The notes: generated by a model from the sequence alone, not told the origin. A DNA stretch of 64,000 nt from CAZMZW01 sp964571135 (GCA_964571135.1 CAZMZW010000001.1:310001-374000); one strand, 5' to 3'. Shown: positions 24,639 to 34,781, numbered from the stretch's first letter. Program-made: numbers and translations.

Positions 24639-26192
24639 TTAATTCATAGTTTTTTTAAGCGCGTCTCTCAGTGGAGTGAGCTGATCATTGATCTCTTTCT
24701 GTGCTTGGGAATAAATTGGTTGTGGACTGATCAGCGCATCACTGAGCACGATTCCATCCATTTTCCCGGCATTCAAGGCCATTAATCGGACAATGGTCGG
24801 CAGGATATCTGCCAGGCGCGCTGGCGAGGTTGAAGTTTTTCCCCTTGCCACTCCCGGACCGCTGAATATCAATGGAATATGTTGGTCAGCCCAGTTCATC
24901 GCGGAATGTTTGCCGCCCTTGTTGGCAGTGTCATTGACGCCAAGAATATTGATATTGCTGGCAACTGCAATATCCGGGCTGTTGGGTCCGGCAAAAGTGT
25001 TCAGCAGATACAGGTAAGCCTTGTTCAGATCGGCATTCAGGGATTCACTGGTTTTCTGCGCAGCCTGATACTGATAGATTCCCTCTTTTTTCACCCGCGC
25101 ATATACCCCTGTCACACCCGCGATATCGGAATTGGCGACCTGTTCAGCGACCCGCATTGCCAATTCGGGACGACCCAGATATTGGGAAGAGCCATTTACT
25201 TTGCACCGTGGGCATACTAAGGCAGATGACTGTGAAATAGCCTGGCCATCCACGCTGATCGTATTGGGGGTCATGCCATGGTCGGCGGTGATCACCCACA
25301 AGGTTTTTTCAAAGATGCCAGCTTTCTTGTACGCGGCGATTAAATCACCCAATCCCGCATCAATGGCTGCCATCACCGGGCGGATTTCCTCCGGTGCATT
25401 GATCCCGCCCGTCTTATGCCCAATGCTGTCCGTTTCTGGTAGATTGATCAATAAGGCGCGCGGTTGGTATTTCTCAAATAGGATCCTGGCTGCATTAAAA
25501 ACAAAGCGGCTGTCATCGCCATTAATCAGGGATTGCATGCGCAGTGCCGGATCCGCCAGCACATCGGCTGGCAGCTCATGGCCTATTAAGCAGGCTGGGA
25601 CCAGGATACCCGCAGAAGGCAGCTCCACCCCCTGACCTGACTGGGGTTGTTTTGCCTTTTTTACGTTCTCGGCATAAAGGATGAAATCCGATGGGCCAAC
25701 TCCCAATCCCTGGGCGGCATAATATTTATGGGAAGTAACCACGATCACCTTGCCATCCGGGTACCTGGCTTTGATCAATCCCGCAATGGTTGGTACGCCG
25801 CTTTGCTGCACGATTGCAGCCATCTCGCCTTGGTTGATCGCTTCCAAACTGGTGGGGTTGACCTTTTGTCCAGTTTCCACGTTCGTCCATGAAAATCCCA
25901 GGATCCCATTGGTTCTGGGAAAAGAACCGGTGGCTATCTCGGTGTGACCGGGCGGGGTGTTATTTTCCACTGAACCCACCCAGGCATCCGGGTAATAAAC
26001 GCCGGATTGGAGCAGCGACTGCAGGTTCGGCATCGAAACCAGGTCCAGGTATTCCGGCCGGCCGGCATCAATGGAGATCAGCACCAGGTATTCCGGGATG
26101 GAAGCGAAATTTGCCAGAGGACTGATCGGCGTACAGGCGATCAGGCTGACCAACAGCAAAGCTCCCAGGAATTTTTGATAAATGTGTTTCAT
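24639..26192 (-). CDS. alkaline phosphatase-superfamily phosphodiesterase, lipoprotein
   Basis: A 517-residue exported protein with lipobox IACT (Cys at about residue 20). The fold is the type I phosphodiesterase/nucleotide pyrophosphatase branch of the alkaline phosphatase superfamily. The first metal Asp is in LISIDAGRPEYL; the Thr nucleophile is in NNTPPGHTEIATGSFP; further ligands are Asp and His in LPETDSIGHKTGG, the Asp-His pair in ITADHGMTPN, and His in GGKHSAMNWAD. It would hydrolyse phosphate diesters or monoesters at the cell surface. Substrates in this family range from nucleotides to lipid head groups. It appears monocistronic. Confidence 0.88.
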   Translation of the reverse strand: MKHIYQKFLGALLLVSLIACTPISPLANFASIPEYLVLISIDAGRPEYLDLVSMPNLQSLLQSGVYYPDAWVGSVENNTPPGHTEIATGSFPRTNGILGFSWTNVETGQKVNPTSLEAINQGEMAAIVQQSGVPTIAGLIKARYPDGKVIVVTSHKYYAAQGLGVGPSDFILYAENVKKAKQPQSGQGVELPSAGILVPACLIGHELPADVLADPALRMQSLINGDDSRFVFNAARILFEKYQPRALLINLPETDSIGHKTGGINAPEEIRPVMAAIDAGLGDLIAAYKKAGIFEKTLWVITADHGMTPNTISVDGQAISQSSALVCPRCKVNGSSQYLGRPELAMRVAEQVANSDIAGVTGVYARVKKEGIYQYQAAQKTSESLNADLNKAYLYLLNTFAGPNSPDIAVASNINILGVNDTANKGGKHSAMNWADQHIPLIFSGPGVARGKTSTSPARLADILPTIVRLMALNAGKMDGIVLSDALISPQPIYSQAQKEINDQLTPLRDALKKTMN

Positions 26193-26316
26193 TTGGCACC
26201 GCCTGTTCTATTAGTTTAACCTCCATTATGATCAGCAAAGGTCATATATATGGAAGAAAGATGTAATTCTCCTGTAAAATATTATTTAGATGATATTGCA
26301 TAGGAGAGAAGAAAAT

Positions 26317-27054
26317 TTGGAAATTGATGCCTTGGTTAAAGAAATTAAAGCGGTTTTACAAAGTCACGCCAATCCCATTCTGGTGAAGAAATATTCCTAT
26401 TATTTTGTGGAAGGGTACGATGCCTACGGGGTGAACCTTAAAGAAATTGCAGATGAGCGCAATGCCTGGCTGAAGGACAACCGCGAAGAGTTCGGCCTGG
26501 AAGGCTTTCTGCGCCTGGGCGATCTGCTGGTTCGATCTGGTAAATATGAAGAGGGATTTATTGCGATTGACCTCATCTCCCATTTTGAAAAGGAATTCAC
26601 TCCCCGCACGCTGGAGCGCTTGGGCGGGTGGCTGGATCACGGCCTGTGCAATTGGGCGCACATCGATACGATCTCAAGTGCTGTGCTGCCTGTTTTTCTG
26701 CTGAATAGAATTGTGTCGCTGGACGCCCTGTCCGCCTGGCGCAGCGCATCCTCTAAATGGAAACGGCGGGCTGTGCCGGTCACGCTGATTAAGGTTCTCA
26801 AGACAGATATCCCGCATGCTACGCTGCTGGAATTCATCGACCCGATGATGATGGATAAGGAAAAGGTGGTGCATCAGGGGCTGGGCTGGTTCCTGCGTGA
26901 AACCTGGAAAAAAAGCCCTGATCTAGTGGAAGGTTTTCTGCTTAAATGGAAGGATCAATGCGCTCGGTTGATCATTCAGTATGCCACTGAAAAATTGACC
27001 AAAGAGCAAAAGAGTGTATTTAAAAGAACACCAAAAATACGAACAGCACCCTAA
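26317..27054 (+). CDS. AlkD-like HEAT-repeat DNA alkylation repair protein
   Basis: A protein of about 245 all-helical residues, matching the AlkD/DNA alkylation repair family (PF08713) of HEAT-like repeat glycosylases. These remove N3/N7-alkyl purines without base flipping. Family-like segments are GFLRLGDLLVRSGKYEEGFIAI, the LGGWLDHGLCNWAHIDTIS region with Trp and Asp, and GLGWFLRETWKKSP with a conserved Trp and Arg. TTG at 26317 has AGGAG about 10 nt upstream and gives a family-like N-terminus. The frame also opens at an ATG (26290) that lacks a ribosome-binding site. It is convergent with the glycosyltransferase cluster. Confidence 0.75.
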   Translation: MEIDALVKEIKAVLQSHANPILVKKYSYYFVEGYDAYGVNLKEIADERNAWLKDNREEFGLEGFLRLGDLLVRSGKYEEGFIAIDLISHFEKEFTPRTLERLGGWLDHGLCNWAHIDTISSAVLPVFLLNRIVSLDALSAWRSASSKWKRRAVPVTLIKVLKTDIPHATLLEFIDPMMMDKEKVVHQGLGWFLRETWKKSPDLVEGFLLKWKDQCARLIIQYATEKLTKEQKSVFKRTPKIRTAP

Positions 27055-27099
27055 TGCAAGTTTCAAGGAAATAAGTGCATCGCTCGGGTTAAATGCAAA

Positions 27100-28242
27100 T
27101 TATTCTTTTTTACTTCCCCGACTTTTTTCAGTTTTAATTGCGCTGATGGTGGAGAGTATTTCACTGGCAGCTTTTTGCCATGAAAAATGTTCGCGGATGA
27201 ATTGCTGCCCTTTTTTTCCCATTTCACGGGCAGCAGCCGGGTGGTCGATTATAAAGATGATTGCATCCGCCATCTTGGCATAGTCAAATAGTTCCACCAA
27301 AATAGCAGTTTGACCATCTTCAACGACTTCGGGGATGCTGCCAACTTTGTAGGAGACCACTGGCAGACCGCATGCCTGGGCTTCAGCAATTGATAGTCCG
27401 AAATTTTCGATATGGGAAGGAAGAATTGCCAGGTCAGAATTCGCAAGTTCAGCCGCAAGTGTGGGGCGGTCAAGGCTGCCCAAATAAAGAAGGTGGTTAT
27501 CTATGCCTCGCTTGCGAGCGATTTCCAGAATTGCTTCATAGTCCCCCCATCCGGCGATTTTTAAAGACCAGTCATTGTATCCGCGCTTATGGACGATTGC
27601 CAGGGCTTCGATCGTATCAATGATCCCTTTAATTGGTTTGAATGAACCGGCAAAAATAAAGTTACGAATTGGATCTGAGTTGGGTTCGGGTCGAGGTTGA
27701 AAAATCTCGTCTGCGCCAAGAGTTGTGACAACAATCCTATTAGGATCAATCCTGAGGAATTCGACCATTTCTTCCTTTGAAAAATTGGATGGGCAAAAGA
27801 TGATATCGGCGGCGCGCAGCATCCGAAAGTGGAAGAAATTAAATACGAGCGCTCGTAAAGGATTATTGAGCGTTTTTCTTTTCAGCAGGCCAAATGGCGC
27901 AGCAGCGACTACTCCATGAACAAAATCATGGGAATTACTAAAATTTGGCAGGAAGGCAGTCTCATATTGCCAGCTCAGGACTGCATCTACAGGCATCTCT
28001 TTGACAAAATTGGCAGCTGCTTTGGAAATGGCGAAGCTGTCGAAAACGCGGTGGATGCCAAAGGGCCGGACTTCGCGGATAAATTCGGCTGGCCAAATTC
28101 CAGGCGGGGTGGGGTGGTTGGTGACTGGCATCATATAAACTTCCACTCCCTTTGCCCGCATTTGATGCGCCAGTGCAAACAGATGGCTGGTTTCTCCGCC
28201 GGGGGCATCCAGGGGAAATTGTTTGGTGAATAAAATACGCAA
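27100..28242 (-). CDS. GT4-type glycosyltransferase
   Basis: A 380-residue GT-B enzyme. The N-terminus, FTKQFPLDAPGGETSHLFALAHQM, is the acceptor-side start typical of GT4 enzymes. The C-terminal donor domain has the E-x7-E motif in SHIENFGLSIAEAQACGLPVV. A retaining sugar transfer from a nucleotide sugar to a growing surface glycan at the inner membrane face is expected. It is the last gene of the leftward polysaccharide block and starts 1 nt beyond the stop of the preceding GT2 gene, so it is operonic. Confidence 0.88.
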   Translation of the reverse strand: MRILFTKQFPLDAPGGETSHLFALAHQMRAKGVEVYMMPVTNHPTPPGIWPAEFIREVRPFGIHRVFDSFAISKAAANFVKEMPVDAVLSWQYETAFLPNFSNSHDFVHGVVAAAPFGLLKRKTLNNPLRALVFNFFHFRMLRAADIIFCPSNFSKEEMVEFLRIDPNRIVVTTLGADEIFQPRPEPNSDPIRNFIFAGSFKPIKGIIDTIEALAIVHKRGYNDWSLKIAGWGDYEAILEIARKRGIDNHLLYLGSLDRPTLAAELANSDLAILPSHIENFGLSIAEAQACGLPVVSYKVGSIPEVVEDGQTAILVELFDYAKMADAIIFIIDHPAAAREMGKKGQQFIREHFSWQKAASEILSTISAIKTEKSRGSKKE

Positions 28243-28243
28243 T

Positions 28244-29254
28244 CTAGAATTTCCTGTTGACTAATTTCTTATAACCTAATCTCAGAATGTCACCAATTGC
28301 AAATGGGTCATATTTCAGGGCTTGTAAAAAAATCTTAAGCGCATCGATTGCATGGGTGCAGTTTTGAACAAGACGTGCAATCCGTAATGCATAATCGCGG
28401 CGAAGCAAACGTTGTTCCTGTGAAGTAAGCGGCAAACCCAGGAAATATTCATAAAGTGCCTGGATTTCTAAAGAAACTTGAGCCAGCTCAGCATTAGAGA
28501 TATGCCGTCGTGTCCAGGCGAGTTCCAGCGGGCTGATCGGCACCTCATTCCCGGTCAGATCAAACATCATCTTGGAACTGATCACCGTACTGCTTTCAAG
28601 CTGCTTGGATCTATGCACGACACTGGTATTTGTGGCATGCATACGCAGCCGCAAAAGACGTTCAGGCAAATTTGCCAGATGGGTTGATTTTGAAAGGCGC
28701 ACAAACATTTCATAATCTTCGGCCTGTGGAAAAACAAGAGAGTACCCACCAGATGCCAACAGCAGGTCACGGCGAACCATGGCTGAAGGGCTGATGATTG
28801 GGTCATAAAAGCATAAAGCCCAGAGTAAAAGCGGGTGGCTCAATGGATAATCCATCACACCCAGGTATATACCGGATGCGTCAATGACAATCGCAGCTGT
28901 TCCTAAAACACCGATTTCTGGGTGGCTTTCCATAAACAGGAATTGTTTTTCGATCCGATCAGGCATACTGACATCGTCGGAGTCCATCCAGGCGATATAT
29001 TTGCCTTTAGCAAGATGAAGACCGGTATTGCGCGCTCCGGCGATTCCCATATTTTTTTTGTGATGGTGGATTCTGATACGGGCATCCCGTTTTTGATAGT
29101 CAATGGCAACCTGGCGGGTGTTGTCAGTGGAGCAATCATCCACAATAATTAATTCAAAGTCGCAGAATGTTTGGCCTAAAATGCTTTCAATGGCTTCTGG
29201 CATCAGATCCTGCCGGTTATATACAGGCATGACAACACTCACGGGAATATTCAT
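28244..29254 (-). CDS. GT2-family glycosyltransferase
   Basis: A 336-residue GT-A enzyme. The N-terminal VSVVMPVYNRQDLMPEAIESILGQTF and ELIIVDDCSTDNT give the nucleotide-binding fold. The metal-binding DxD equivalent is in YIAWMDSDDVSMPDR, and the acceptor-side segment is QAEDYEMFVRLS. It overlaps the upstream gene by 4 nt. It is similar in build to the GT2 at 32461-33513, and the two may be old duplicates. Sugar specificity cannot be read. Confidence 0.88.
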   Translation of the reverse strand: MNIPVSVVMPVYNRQDLMPEAIESILGQTFCDFELIIVDDCSTDNTRQVAIDYQKRDARIRIHHHKKNMGIAGARNTGLHLAKGKYIAWMDSDDVSMPDRIEKQFLFMESHPEIGVLGTAAIVIDASGIYLGVMDYPLSHPLLLWALCFYDPIISPSAMVRRDLLLASGGYSLVFPQAEDYEMFVRLSKSTHLANLPERLLRLRMHATNTSVVHRSKQLESSTVISSKMMFDLTGNEVPISPLELAWTRRHISNAELAQVSLEIQALYEYFLGLPLTSQEQRLLRRDYALRIARLVQNCTHAIDALKIFLQALKYDPFAIGDILRLGYKKLVNRKF

Positions 29255-30240
29255 AAGACTGTGGCTCTTTTCTTAAAGATCAGCTCTTTTTCCTCATGGC
29301 AGGCATTTGGGCTAAAACCGCTATAGGATTCCACATCCACCCGCTCGCCGCGCTCAAAGCGTTCGAGCAGGTCATCCACGCTGTAGTGGAAATTATCCGC
29401 AGCGCGGTTGGCATGAAAGGATTGGACAATATTGATCGGGTTACAGAACGTGACCGATTGCCCGTAGCACAGCAGCTCCGGGTAGGTCTCTCGAAAAACA
29501 CGGGTGCGGGATGCCATGGCGCATTCCAGTTCGTTGGGATTGCGGAAGTGGAGGACGGCAAGAAAAGGTAGTAAAGTGGAAGTCAGATAAAGGGAACTGG
29601 ATACTTCCAACGGATAATTAAAATCGCCTTCAGCACCAAACCATTTATATTTAAGGAACTCATCCTCAAGCTTGGTGAAGGTTGGCAGGGATTGGAATTG
29701 GTTTATGGAGTATGAATAGATGGTGTTATGTCCCAGGCGAAGAGAAAAACCCAGGGCAGCCGGGTTCTGCCTTAGGGCATCCAAAGCCGGGGAGAGGAAA
29801 AAGTCCCGGACAAAAATATTATCATCCACTAAAAAAAGGATTCCGGAGGATGGAGGGATCGGCGGAAACAAAGAACGTGCTAGCGTCAGGCGGGGCGGAT
29901 CGATAATGCGGCCAAATAGTATCTCAGGCCGCGTACCCACACGGAAACCGCAGGCGCTGCTCAAACACAGGATTCGGTAAAGGCGGCTGGCAGATCTATC
30001 GCTTTGGAACGGGTCAAGAATTTCAAAAAAATCGCTGCGGAAGTTCTTTTGTGGATGGAAAATTGCTTGCGGATAATCTGCAGTGAGGAGCTTATATTGG
30101 CGCGCATGGCGGGTGCTGGTGGCGTTATAAAGTACATGCACCTGCGTGGACTGCGGGTCAAGGCAATGTAAAAAGAAGGAGCGCAGCGCGGCGTCCAGCT
30201 GCATGGCGCGGTCTTTGCTGAAGATGAGGCAATTTATCAT
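29251..30240 (-). CDS. GT-A-like glycosyltransferase of unknown family
   Basis: About 329 residues from the ATG at 30240 (MINCLIFSKDRAMQLDAALRS); an upstream ATG at 30267 adds nine residues. The opening resembles GT2-like proteins, and ILFLVDDNIFVRDFF supplies a DxD-like metal motif. The middle part contains FGAEGDFNYPLEVSSSLY and a conserved Asn-His-Ala stretch near the end (VQSFHANRAADN). I recall similar proteins in polysaccharide clusters, but they have no assigned activity. No good ribosome-binding site is seen for either start. It heads a subgroup after a 250-nt AT-rich gap (30268-30517) that shows no gene. Confidence 0.65.
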   Translation of the reverse strand: MINCLIFSKDRAMQLDAALRSFFLHCLDPQSTQVHVLYNATSTRHARQYKLLTADYPQAIFHPQKNFRSDFFEILDPFQSDRSASRLYRILCLSSACGFRVGTRPEILFGRIIDPPRLTLARSLFPPIPPSSGILFLVDDNIFVRDFFLSPALDALRQNPAALGFSLRLGHNTIYSYSINQFQSLPTFTKLEDEFLKYKWFGAEGDFNYPLEVSSSLYLTSTLLPFLAVLHFRNPNELECAMASRTRVFRETYPELLCYGQSVTFCNPINIVQSFHANRAADNFHYSVDDLLERFERGERVDVESYSGFSPNACHEEKELIFKKRATVL

Positions 30241-30517
30241 TATCAAATTCTTGGTTGGTGTGATCATTATTTTTCTGACATTAATATTTACTCATGGTTT
30301 TTTCACAAACAAATCACCAATATTTTCTAAAATAACACATTATTAACAACCTTACCTTAAGGTCGTAGTACAACTTCATGACGAATTTCACACATCTTGC
30401 TCTTGTAACATAATACAATCAAACCAATTATTAAGTTCTCTTTTAATAAAAAGTATTCCCTGAATTAATTATTTTTTGGTCTGGGCTTAAAAAACAGGTG
30501 ATTTTTCATCCATCTTT

Positions 30518-31423
30518 TTATCTTCTTAAAATCATTCTTCTCATTTTTTTCCAGATTTTTTTATAAAGTGGTCTTCTAATATGGACAATCGTACCTGTTG
30601 TACCAACAGGAGAATATTTTACATGGATGGGTTTATGCCAAAGCTCAACAAACCATTTGTTTTTTCCATCTTCACTTTGAATATAATGAGCATCTTCATC
30701 TTCGATCAAACCTAGAAAAGGCTCAATCATTTGGGTGGCTACCAATGATGAATTTTGTTTTTTACGCTCCCGCGTGTATAAAGAATCACCCCCATATCTA
30801 TGAAAATAATGTGAATTGGGAACCACATAAAATTTCGAACCCATGGCTATTTGTTTTAGCCCAAAACCCCAAAATTCATGCAGCCCTGTTCCAATTTCAT
30901 AATATCCCCCAACTCTTTCCCAGCTTTTTTTAGCATATAGATAATTACCCCCCGGTATGACATGCCCTGCAAGATAATCTGCCAGGGTTAATACACCTGG
31001 CTTGCAAATCCACTTATGGGTAATATGTTCGATATCTTCATCAAAAAAATGAATTTCCCCAAAAGCAGCCACATCCGCCTTTTGAGTGATTATCGCTTCT
31101 TCCAGTAAGGCTCTGCTATTTTTCGCAAGCACATCATCTGAATCAAGGTTAAAAATATAGGGGTTCTTTGACCCGGATATACCAATATTTCTTGTCGCCG
31201 GGCAACCCAAATTTACTGGATTGCTGATCAATTTGATAAAAGGATGATCTTTTTGTAACTCGGAAATTACTATTGGTGTGGAATCCGTGGAACCATCATT
31301 AACAATGATTAACTCATCTTCAGCCTGAAAATTACTTTCAATTATTGATTCAATCGCCTCATTGATCGTTTCGGCACAATTATATGCAGGCATGACAAAG
31401 CTTATAGCTAGTTTGAATTTCAT
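30518..31423 (-). CDS. GT2-family glycosyltransferase
   Basis: A 301-residue GT-A enzyme: SFVMPAYNCAETINEAIESII, DELIIVNDGSTDSTP, then the metal motif FNLDSDDVLAKNS. The C-terminal part has TGLHEFWGFGLKQIAMGSKFY, typical of galactosyl or glucosyl GT2 enzymes. It ends before a 250-nt gap that separates it from the next downstream gene, so a promoter could lie there. It is AT-rich compared with the TCA genes to the right. Confidence 0.85.
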   Translation of the reverse strand: MKFKLAISFVMPAYNCAETINEAIESIIESNFQAEDELIIVNDGSTDSTPIVISELQKDHPFIKLISNPVNLGCPATRNIGISGSKNPYIFNLDSDDVLAKNSRALLEEAIITQKADVAAFGEIHFFDEDIEHITHKWICKPGVLTLADYLAGHVIPGGNYLYAKKSWERVGGYYEIGTGLHEFWGFGLKQIAMGSKFYVVPNSHYFHRYGGDSLYTRERKKQNSSLVATQMIEPFLGLIEDEDAHYIQSEDGKNKWFVELWHKPIHVKYSPVGTTGTIVHIRRPLYKKIWKKMRRMILRR

Positions 31424-31486
31424 TAATGTTTTACCCAGTAATAATTTAAACTTGCTTTAGCCTGATGTTTAAAATTAATAATCATA

Positions 31487-32368
31487 TTATGCGATCTTTA
31501 GCTTTTTCTTTAAAACCCTGGTAATTCTACGCACTATTTTTCCAATTGGTTTAAAAAACACATAAAACCAGAATAAATTCGGATTTGAATAATTATGAAT
31601 ATGATTAAATTCGGTATAAAGATCTGCGTAATAATTAATCAAAATAGGTTTAGGATGTATTAATGGAAACTGAATTTCATTAGCTTCCAAATCGAAAACA
31701 CGTATCTTCTCCTTGGTATGTGTTGCATCTTCCCCAAACCCGATATTTTTTACCAGGTTTATATTTGGCAATATGGAGACGCCGTGTTGTTTTTTTACGG
31801 ACATTTCCCATTGGGCATCCCACGCGTGCATTCTATGCTCTATTGGTGTAAGTTCAAAATCGTAATATCTCCAGGCACGCCGCCAGGTTGCCCAACCCGA
31901 GTTATGCGTAAAACGGGAAAAATAATATGATGCACTTCCTCTTTTAACCCCATATTGATAATTATCGCCTGAAATATGCATCACTTTGGAATTTTCCCGA
32001 TAATAGGCAAGAAGTTCTTCACAAAATCGAAAAAAAGAAAGACTTGGTAGCAAATCATCCTCTAGGATGATCCCTTCTTCCACATTTTCAAAGAACCAGG
32101 TAATTGCTGAACTGACGCTTAGCCCACACCCCAGGTTTTTTTCACGAAACAAGGTTTGAACTTCACAATCCCAATCAACCGCAGATGCGATTCTTCTTGC
32201 CTCCTCGCAAATACTTTTTTCTCCAATTATTCCCTCTCTGGGTCCATCAGCTGCAATAAATAGCTTTTGAGGGCGAATGGAACGTATGTTTTCAAATACC
32301 AGGCGTGTCATATTGGGGCGATTAAATATGATTAGCAAAATAGGCGTGGTAAATGAATTATTCTTCAT
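31487..32368 (-). CDS. GT-A glycosyltransferase of the HlpA/GNT-I-like type
   Basis: A 293-residue protein beginning TPILLIIFNRPNMTRLVFENIR, with KLFIAADGPREG and GIILEDDLLPSLSFFRFCEELL. The last is the Glu-Asp-Asp metal motif of the nucleotide-sugar transferase group often annotated as hemolysin-like HlpA. THNSGWATWRRAWRYYD is the conserved acceptor-side segment. It probably adds a single sugar to the surface glycan. It is flanked by gaps of 63 and 92 nt, so it is in the same transcription direction but not translationally coupled. Confidence 0.8.
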   Translation of the reverse strand: MKNNSFTTPILLIIFNRPNMTRLVFENIRSIRPQKLFIAADGPREGIIGEKSICEEARRIASAVDWDCEVQTLFREKNLGCGLSVSSAITWFFENVEEGIILEDDLLPSLSFFRFCEELLAYYRENSKVMHISGDNYQYGVKRGSASYYFSRFTHNSGWATWRRAWRYYDFELTPIEHRMHAWDAQWEMSVKKQHGVSILPNINLVKNIGFGEDATHTKEKIRVFDLEANEIQFPLIHPKPILINYYADLYTEFNHIHNYSNPNLFWFYVFFKPIGKIVRRITRVLKKKLKIA

Positions 32369-32460
32369 TCGCTATAATAACCTCCAGGGATTTGGATATA
32401 AAACCGGGTTTGTCCAATTCCTATTTTGATTATAACGTCGTGGTGCTTAAACAATTGATG

Positions 32461-33513
32461 TTATTCATGTTTCTTGAAATGAATTCCCAATTTACTTTTT
32501 ATATAATTGGTCAATCGCCTGAACATAAATAGGGCATATTGTTTACGGGTAAATAGGATTGGGGAGATCAGGATCTTAAAAAAATAAAAGACGCTATTGA
32601 TCCTGCAAATTATTATCAAGATATCATTTCTGGCTGTTTTATAAAGTTCCTGTTTTTCTTTATCAGAAATTGCTCTTGATTCTGCGGATAATCTTATATA
32701 AGCATCAAAAAGCAATAAACAGGCTGCATACCTGCTCTGGTTGGTGATTATGCCGCCTCCCGCCCCCTGAATGGCTGCGGAAATCTCAGAAGTCATCTGA
32801 CCATTAAAGTGGCGGCTAAAAGCAATTTGGCGAATTTTGTTTGTAACCAGCATAAGGTCTGAATAATATTTTCTGTCGTTGTAATCGTTATCGCGTACCC
32901 GGTAGCGAATTAAAACATCCTTTATGGAACAAATATTTGTTATCTCTGCCATCCGGATCCAAAACTCATAATCTTCAGCGTAAGTAAAATGTTTGTCATA
33001 TCCTCCCAACTGACGCGCAAGATCGGTTCGATATATTGTTGAAGGATGAGCTAACGGATTACCAATTAATATTGACCATTTAACCGTTAAAGGATATTCT
33101 GACAGGTACACCGGCGGCCGGACAGCGATATTATTTTCATCAATGGGTAAATAACCCGATCCAACCACTCCAATTTCAGGATGCATTTCAAGAAAACTCA
33201 CCTGTTGTTGAAATCGATGCGCCATACTGATATCATCAGCATCCATGCGGGCTATATATTTCCCTTTTGCTGATTGAATGCCGCGGTTAAGGGTATAGAT
33301 CAATCCACGGTTATCCTGATTCTGAAAAAAAATGATCCTCGGATCATGAAACGAACGAATGATATCTACAGAATGATCCGTTGAACCATCATCAATAATA
33401 ATGAATTCAAAATCCTTATATGTCTGGTTTAAAATGCTTTCAATCGCCTGAAACACGTATCTTTCGGCATTATAAACTGGCAGTACGACGCTGATTAATG
33501 GTGAGGAATTCAT
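32461..33513 (-). CDS. GT2-family glycosyltransferase
   Basis: A 350-residue GT-A enzyme: ISVVLPVYNAERYVFQAIESIL, EFIIIDDGSTDHS, GKYIARMDADDISMAHR with the metal Asp residues, and TYAEDYEFWIRMAEITN. The last 60 residues are basic and hydrophobic, suggesting peripheral membrane attachment. It overlaps the GT4 gene upstream by 4 nt (ATGA), so production is coupled. Confidence 0.88.
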   Translation of the reverse strand: MNSSPLISVVLPVYNAERYVFQAIESILNQTYKDFEFIIIDDGSTDHSVDIIRSFHDPRIIFFQNQDNRGLIYTLNRGIQSAKGKYIARMDADDISMAHRFQQQVSFLEMHPEIGVVGSGYLPIDENNIAVRPPVYLSEYPLTVKWSILIGNPLAHPSTIYRTDLARQLGGYDKHFTYAEDYEFWIRMAEITNICSIKDVLIRYRVRDNDYNDRKYYSDLMLVTNKIRQIAFSRHFNGQMTSEISAAIQGAGGGIITNQSRYAACLLLFDAYIRLSAESRAISDKEKQELYKTARNDILIIICRINSVFYFFKILISPILFTRKQYALFMFRRLTNYIKSKLGIHFKKHE

Positions 33514-34781
33514 AATAATGATTGGTATAGTGCTTCATAGAGTACGGCAATTTTTTCCCACATATATTTTGCTTTCCAGGCAGCATACCCGGATGCGCCC
33601 ATGGCTTGAAGCCGGTCTGGATCCGCAAGTAGTTCATCTGCAAGGTTGGCAAACGATGAGGGGTTGCCATCGACATAGCCCTGATTTTTTTGAATGGTGG
33701 GAGCCAATAAGCCCCCGCCATTGCTCCATTCGACGATCTCGGCAGCATTACCGCATGCAAGGGTTAGAAATGGTGTGCGGGAAGCCATGGCTTCAAAAAG
33801 GACCAGGGGTGAATACTCAATGTTTGAGCCAAAAATGAACAGGTCAGCCGCATGCAGGGCACTGATGACTTCTTTCCTGGGTAAATCAAGAAGGAGAACC
33901 TGTTTATTGGGAGCCTGATTGCGGTTGATTTCAGCGGCGCGCATTCGGCAATCTGCCAGGCAGCCCGAACCAGAGCCGCCATTGAATGTTTGGTGGATTA
34001 TTTCACCTGCACGTCGCACGTTTCCCCTTTTTACAGCCCCGAGTATCGGGCGAAGCGCACGGCTCCATAGATTGGCAGGTTCTTCGGTGGTGTTTCCAAT
34101 GATGATAAGCACAGCCTTGGGTATTTTGAGTCTTTGGAAGGCTTCCAGGGCGAGGCGGTGTCCCTTGGTACCCGTATGTGTCCCAATGGTCAGTAATAAC
34201 GGCATATCTGCTGGAATATTGAAACGCTGCCGAAAAGTAGGATCGGGATTCTCAAATTCAACCTTCGAAGCTCCGTTTGGGATTACACTCCAGGATGTCA
34301 AACCATGTTGCCGGGCGAAGTTAATGTCGCGATAGTTTTCAGCATGGAAAACCAGGTGATCATAGCTCCGTAGTACATCCGGCAGCCTCGCAAAATAGGC
34401 AGTATAAGCGGGATCATATAATGCTGAAAAACCGCAGGGAATAAAGACTTTTTTATACGGAAGGTTTTCCAATTCGGAAAAAACCAGGTCAGTGGCCCAC
34501 TGCTGGGCGGCATAATTCATCATGAGTTCAAAATCGCCGCGATGCAGGAAATCCAGATAGCCTTTCATATCGCCATGGTAACCCTGTACTGCGTTTCCGC
34601 GGATGTCAAATTGCTGAATTTGAACGCCGTTTAATTCAAGGTTGGATCTCTTTGGGTCAAAGCTGGTTGCCACCGTAACCGAATGCCCGCGTTTGACTAA
34701 CTGCTCCGATACCTGGCGTACCACTTCCTGGGCGCCGCCCGTACTGGGATTGTAGAATTCAACGGTGTGAAGAATCCTCAT
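33510..34781 (-). CDS. GT4-type glycosyltransferase with insertion
   Basis: A 423-residue GT-B enzyme. The N-terminus is ILHTVEFYNPSTGGAQEVVRQVSEQL. The donor domain has LLTIGTHTGTKGHRLALEAF and the E-x7-E motif in NIEYSPLVLFEAMASRTPF. Between these lies an unusual stretch of about 45 residues with a Gly/Ser/Cys-rich centre (NGGSGSGCLADCRMRAAEI) that normal GT4 enzymes lack. It may be an extra loop for acceptor binding. The gene overlaps its neighbours by 4 nt on both sides. Confidence 0.85.
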   Translation of the reverse strand: MRILHTVEFYNPSTGGAQEVVRQVSEQLVKRGHSVTVATSFDPKRSNLELNGVQIQQFDIRGNAVQGYHGDMKGYLDFLHRGDFELMMNYAAQQWATDLVFSELENLPYKKVFIPCGFSALYDPAYTAYFARLPDVLRSYDHLVFHAENYRDINFARQHGLTSWSVIPNGASKVEFENPDPTFRQRFNIPADMPLLLTIGTHTGTKGHRLALEAFQRLKIPKAVLIIIGNTTEEPANLWSRALRPILGAVKRGNVRRAGEIIHQTFNGGSGSGCLADCRMRAAEINRNQAPNKQVLLLDLPRKEVISALHAADLFIFGSNIEYSPLVLFEAMASRTPFLTLACGNAAEIVEWSNGGGLLAPTIQKNQGYVDGNPSSFANLADELLADPDRLQAMGASGYAAWKAKYMWEKIAVLYEALYQSLL

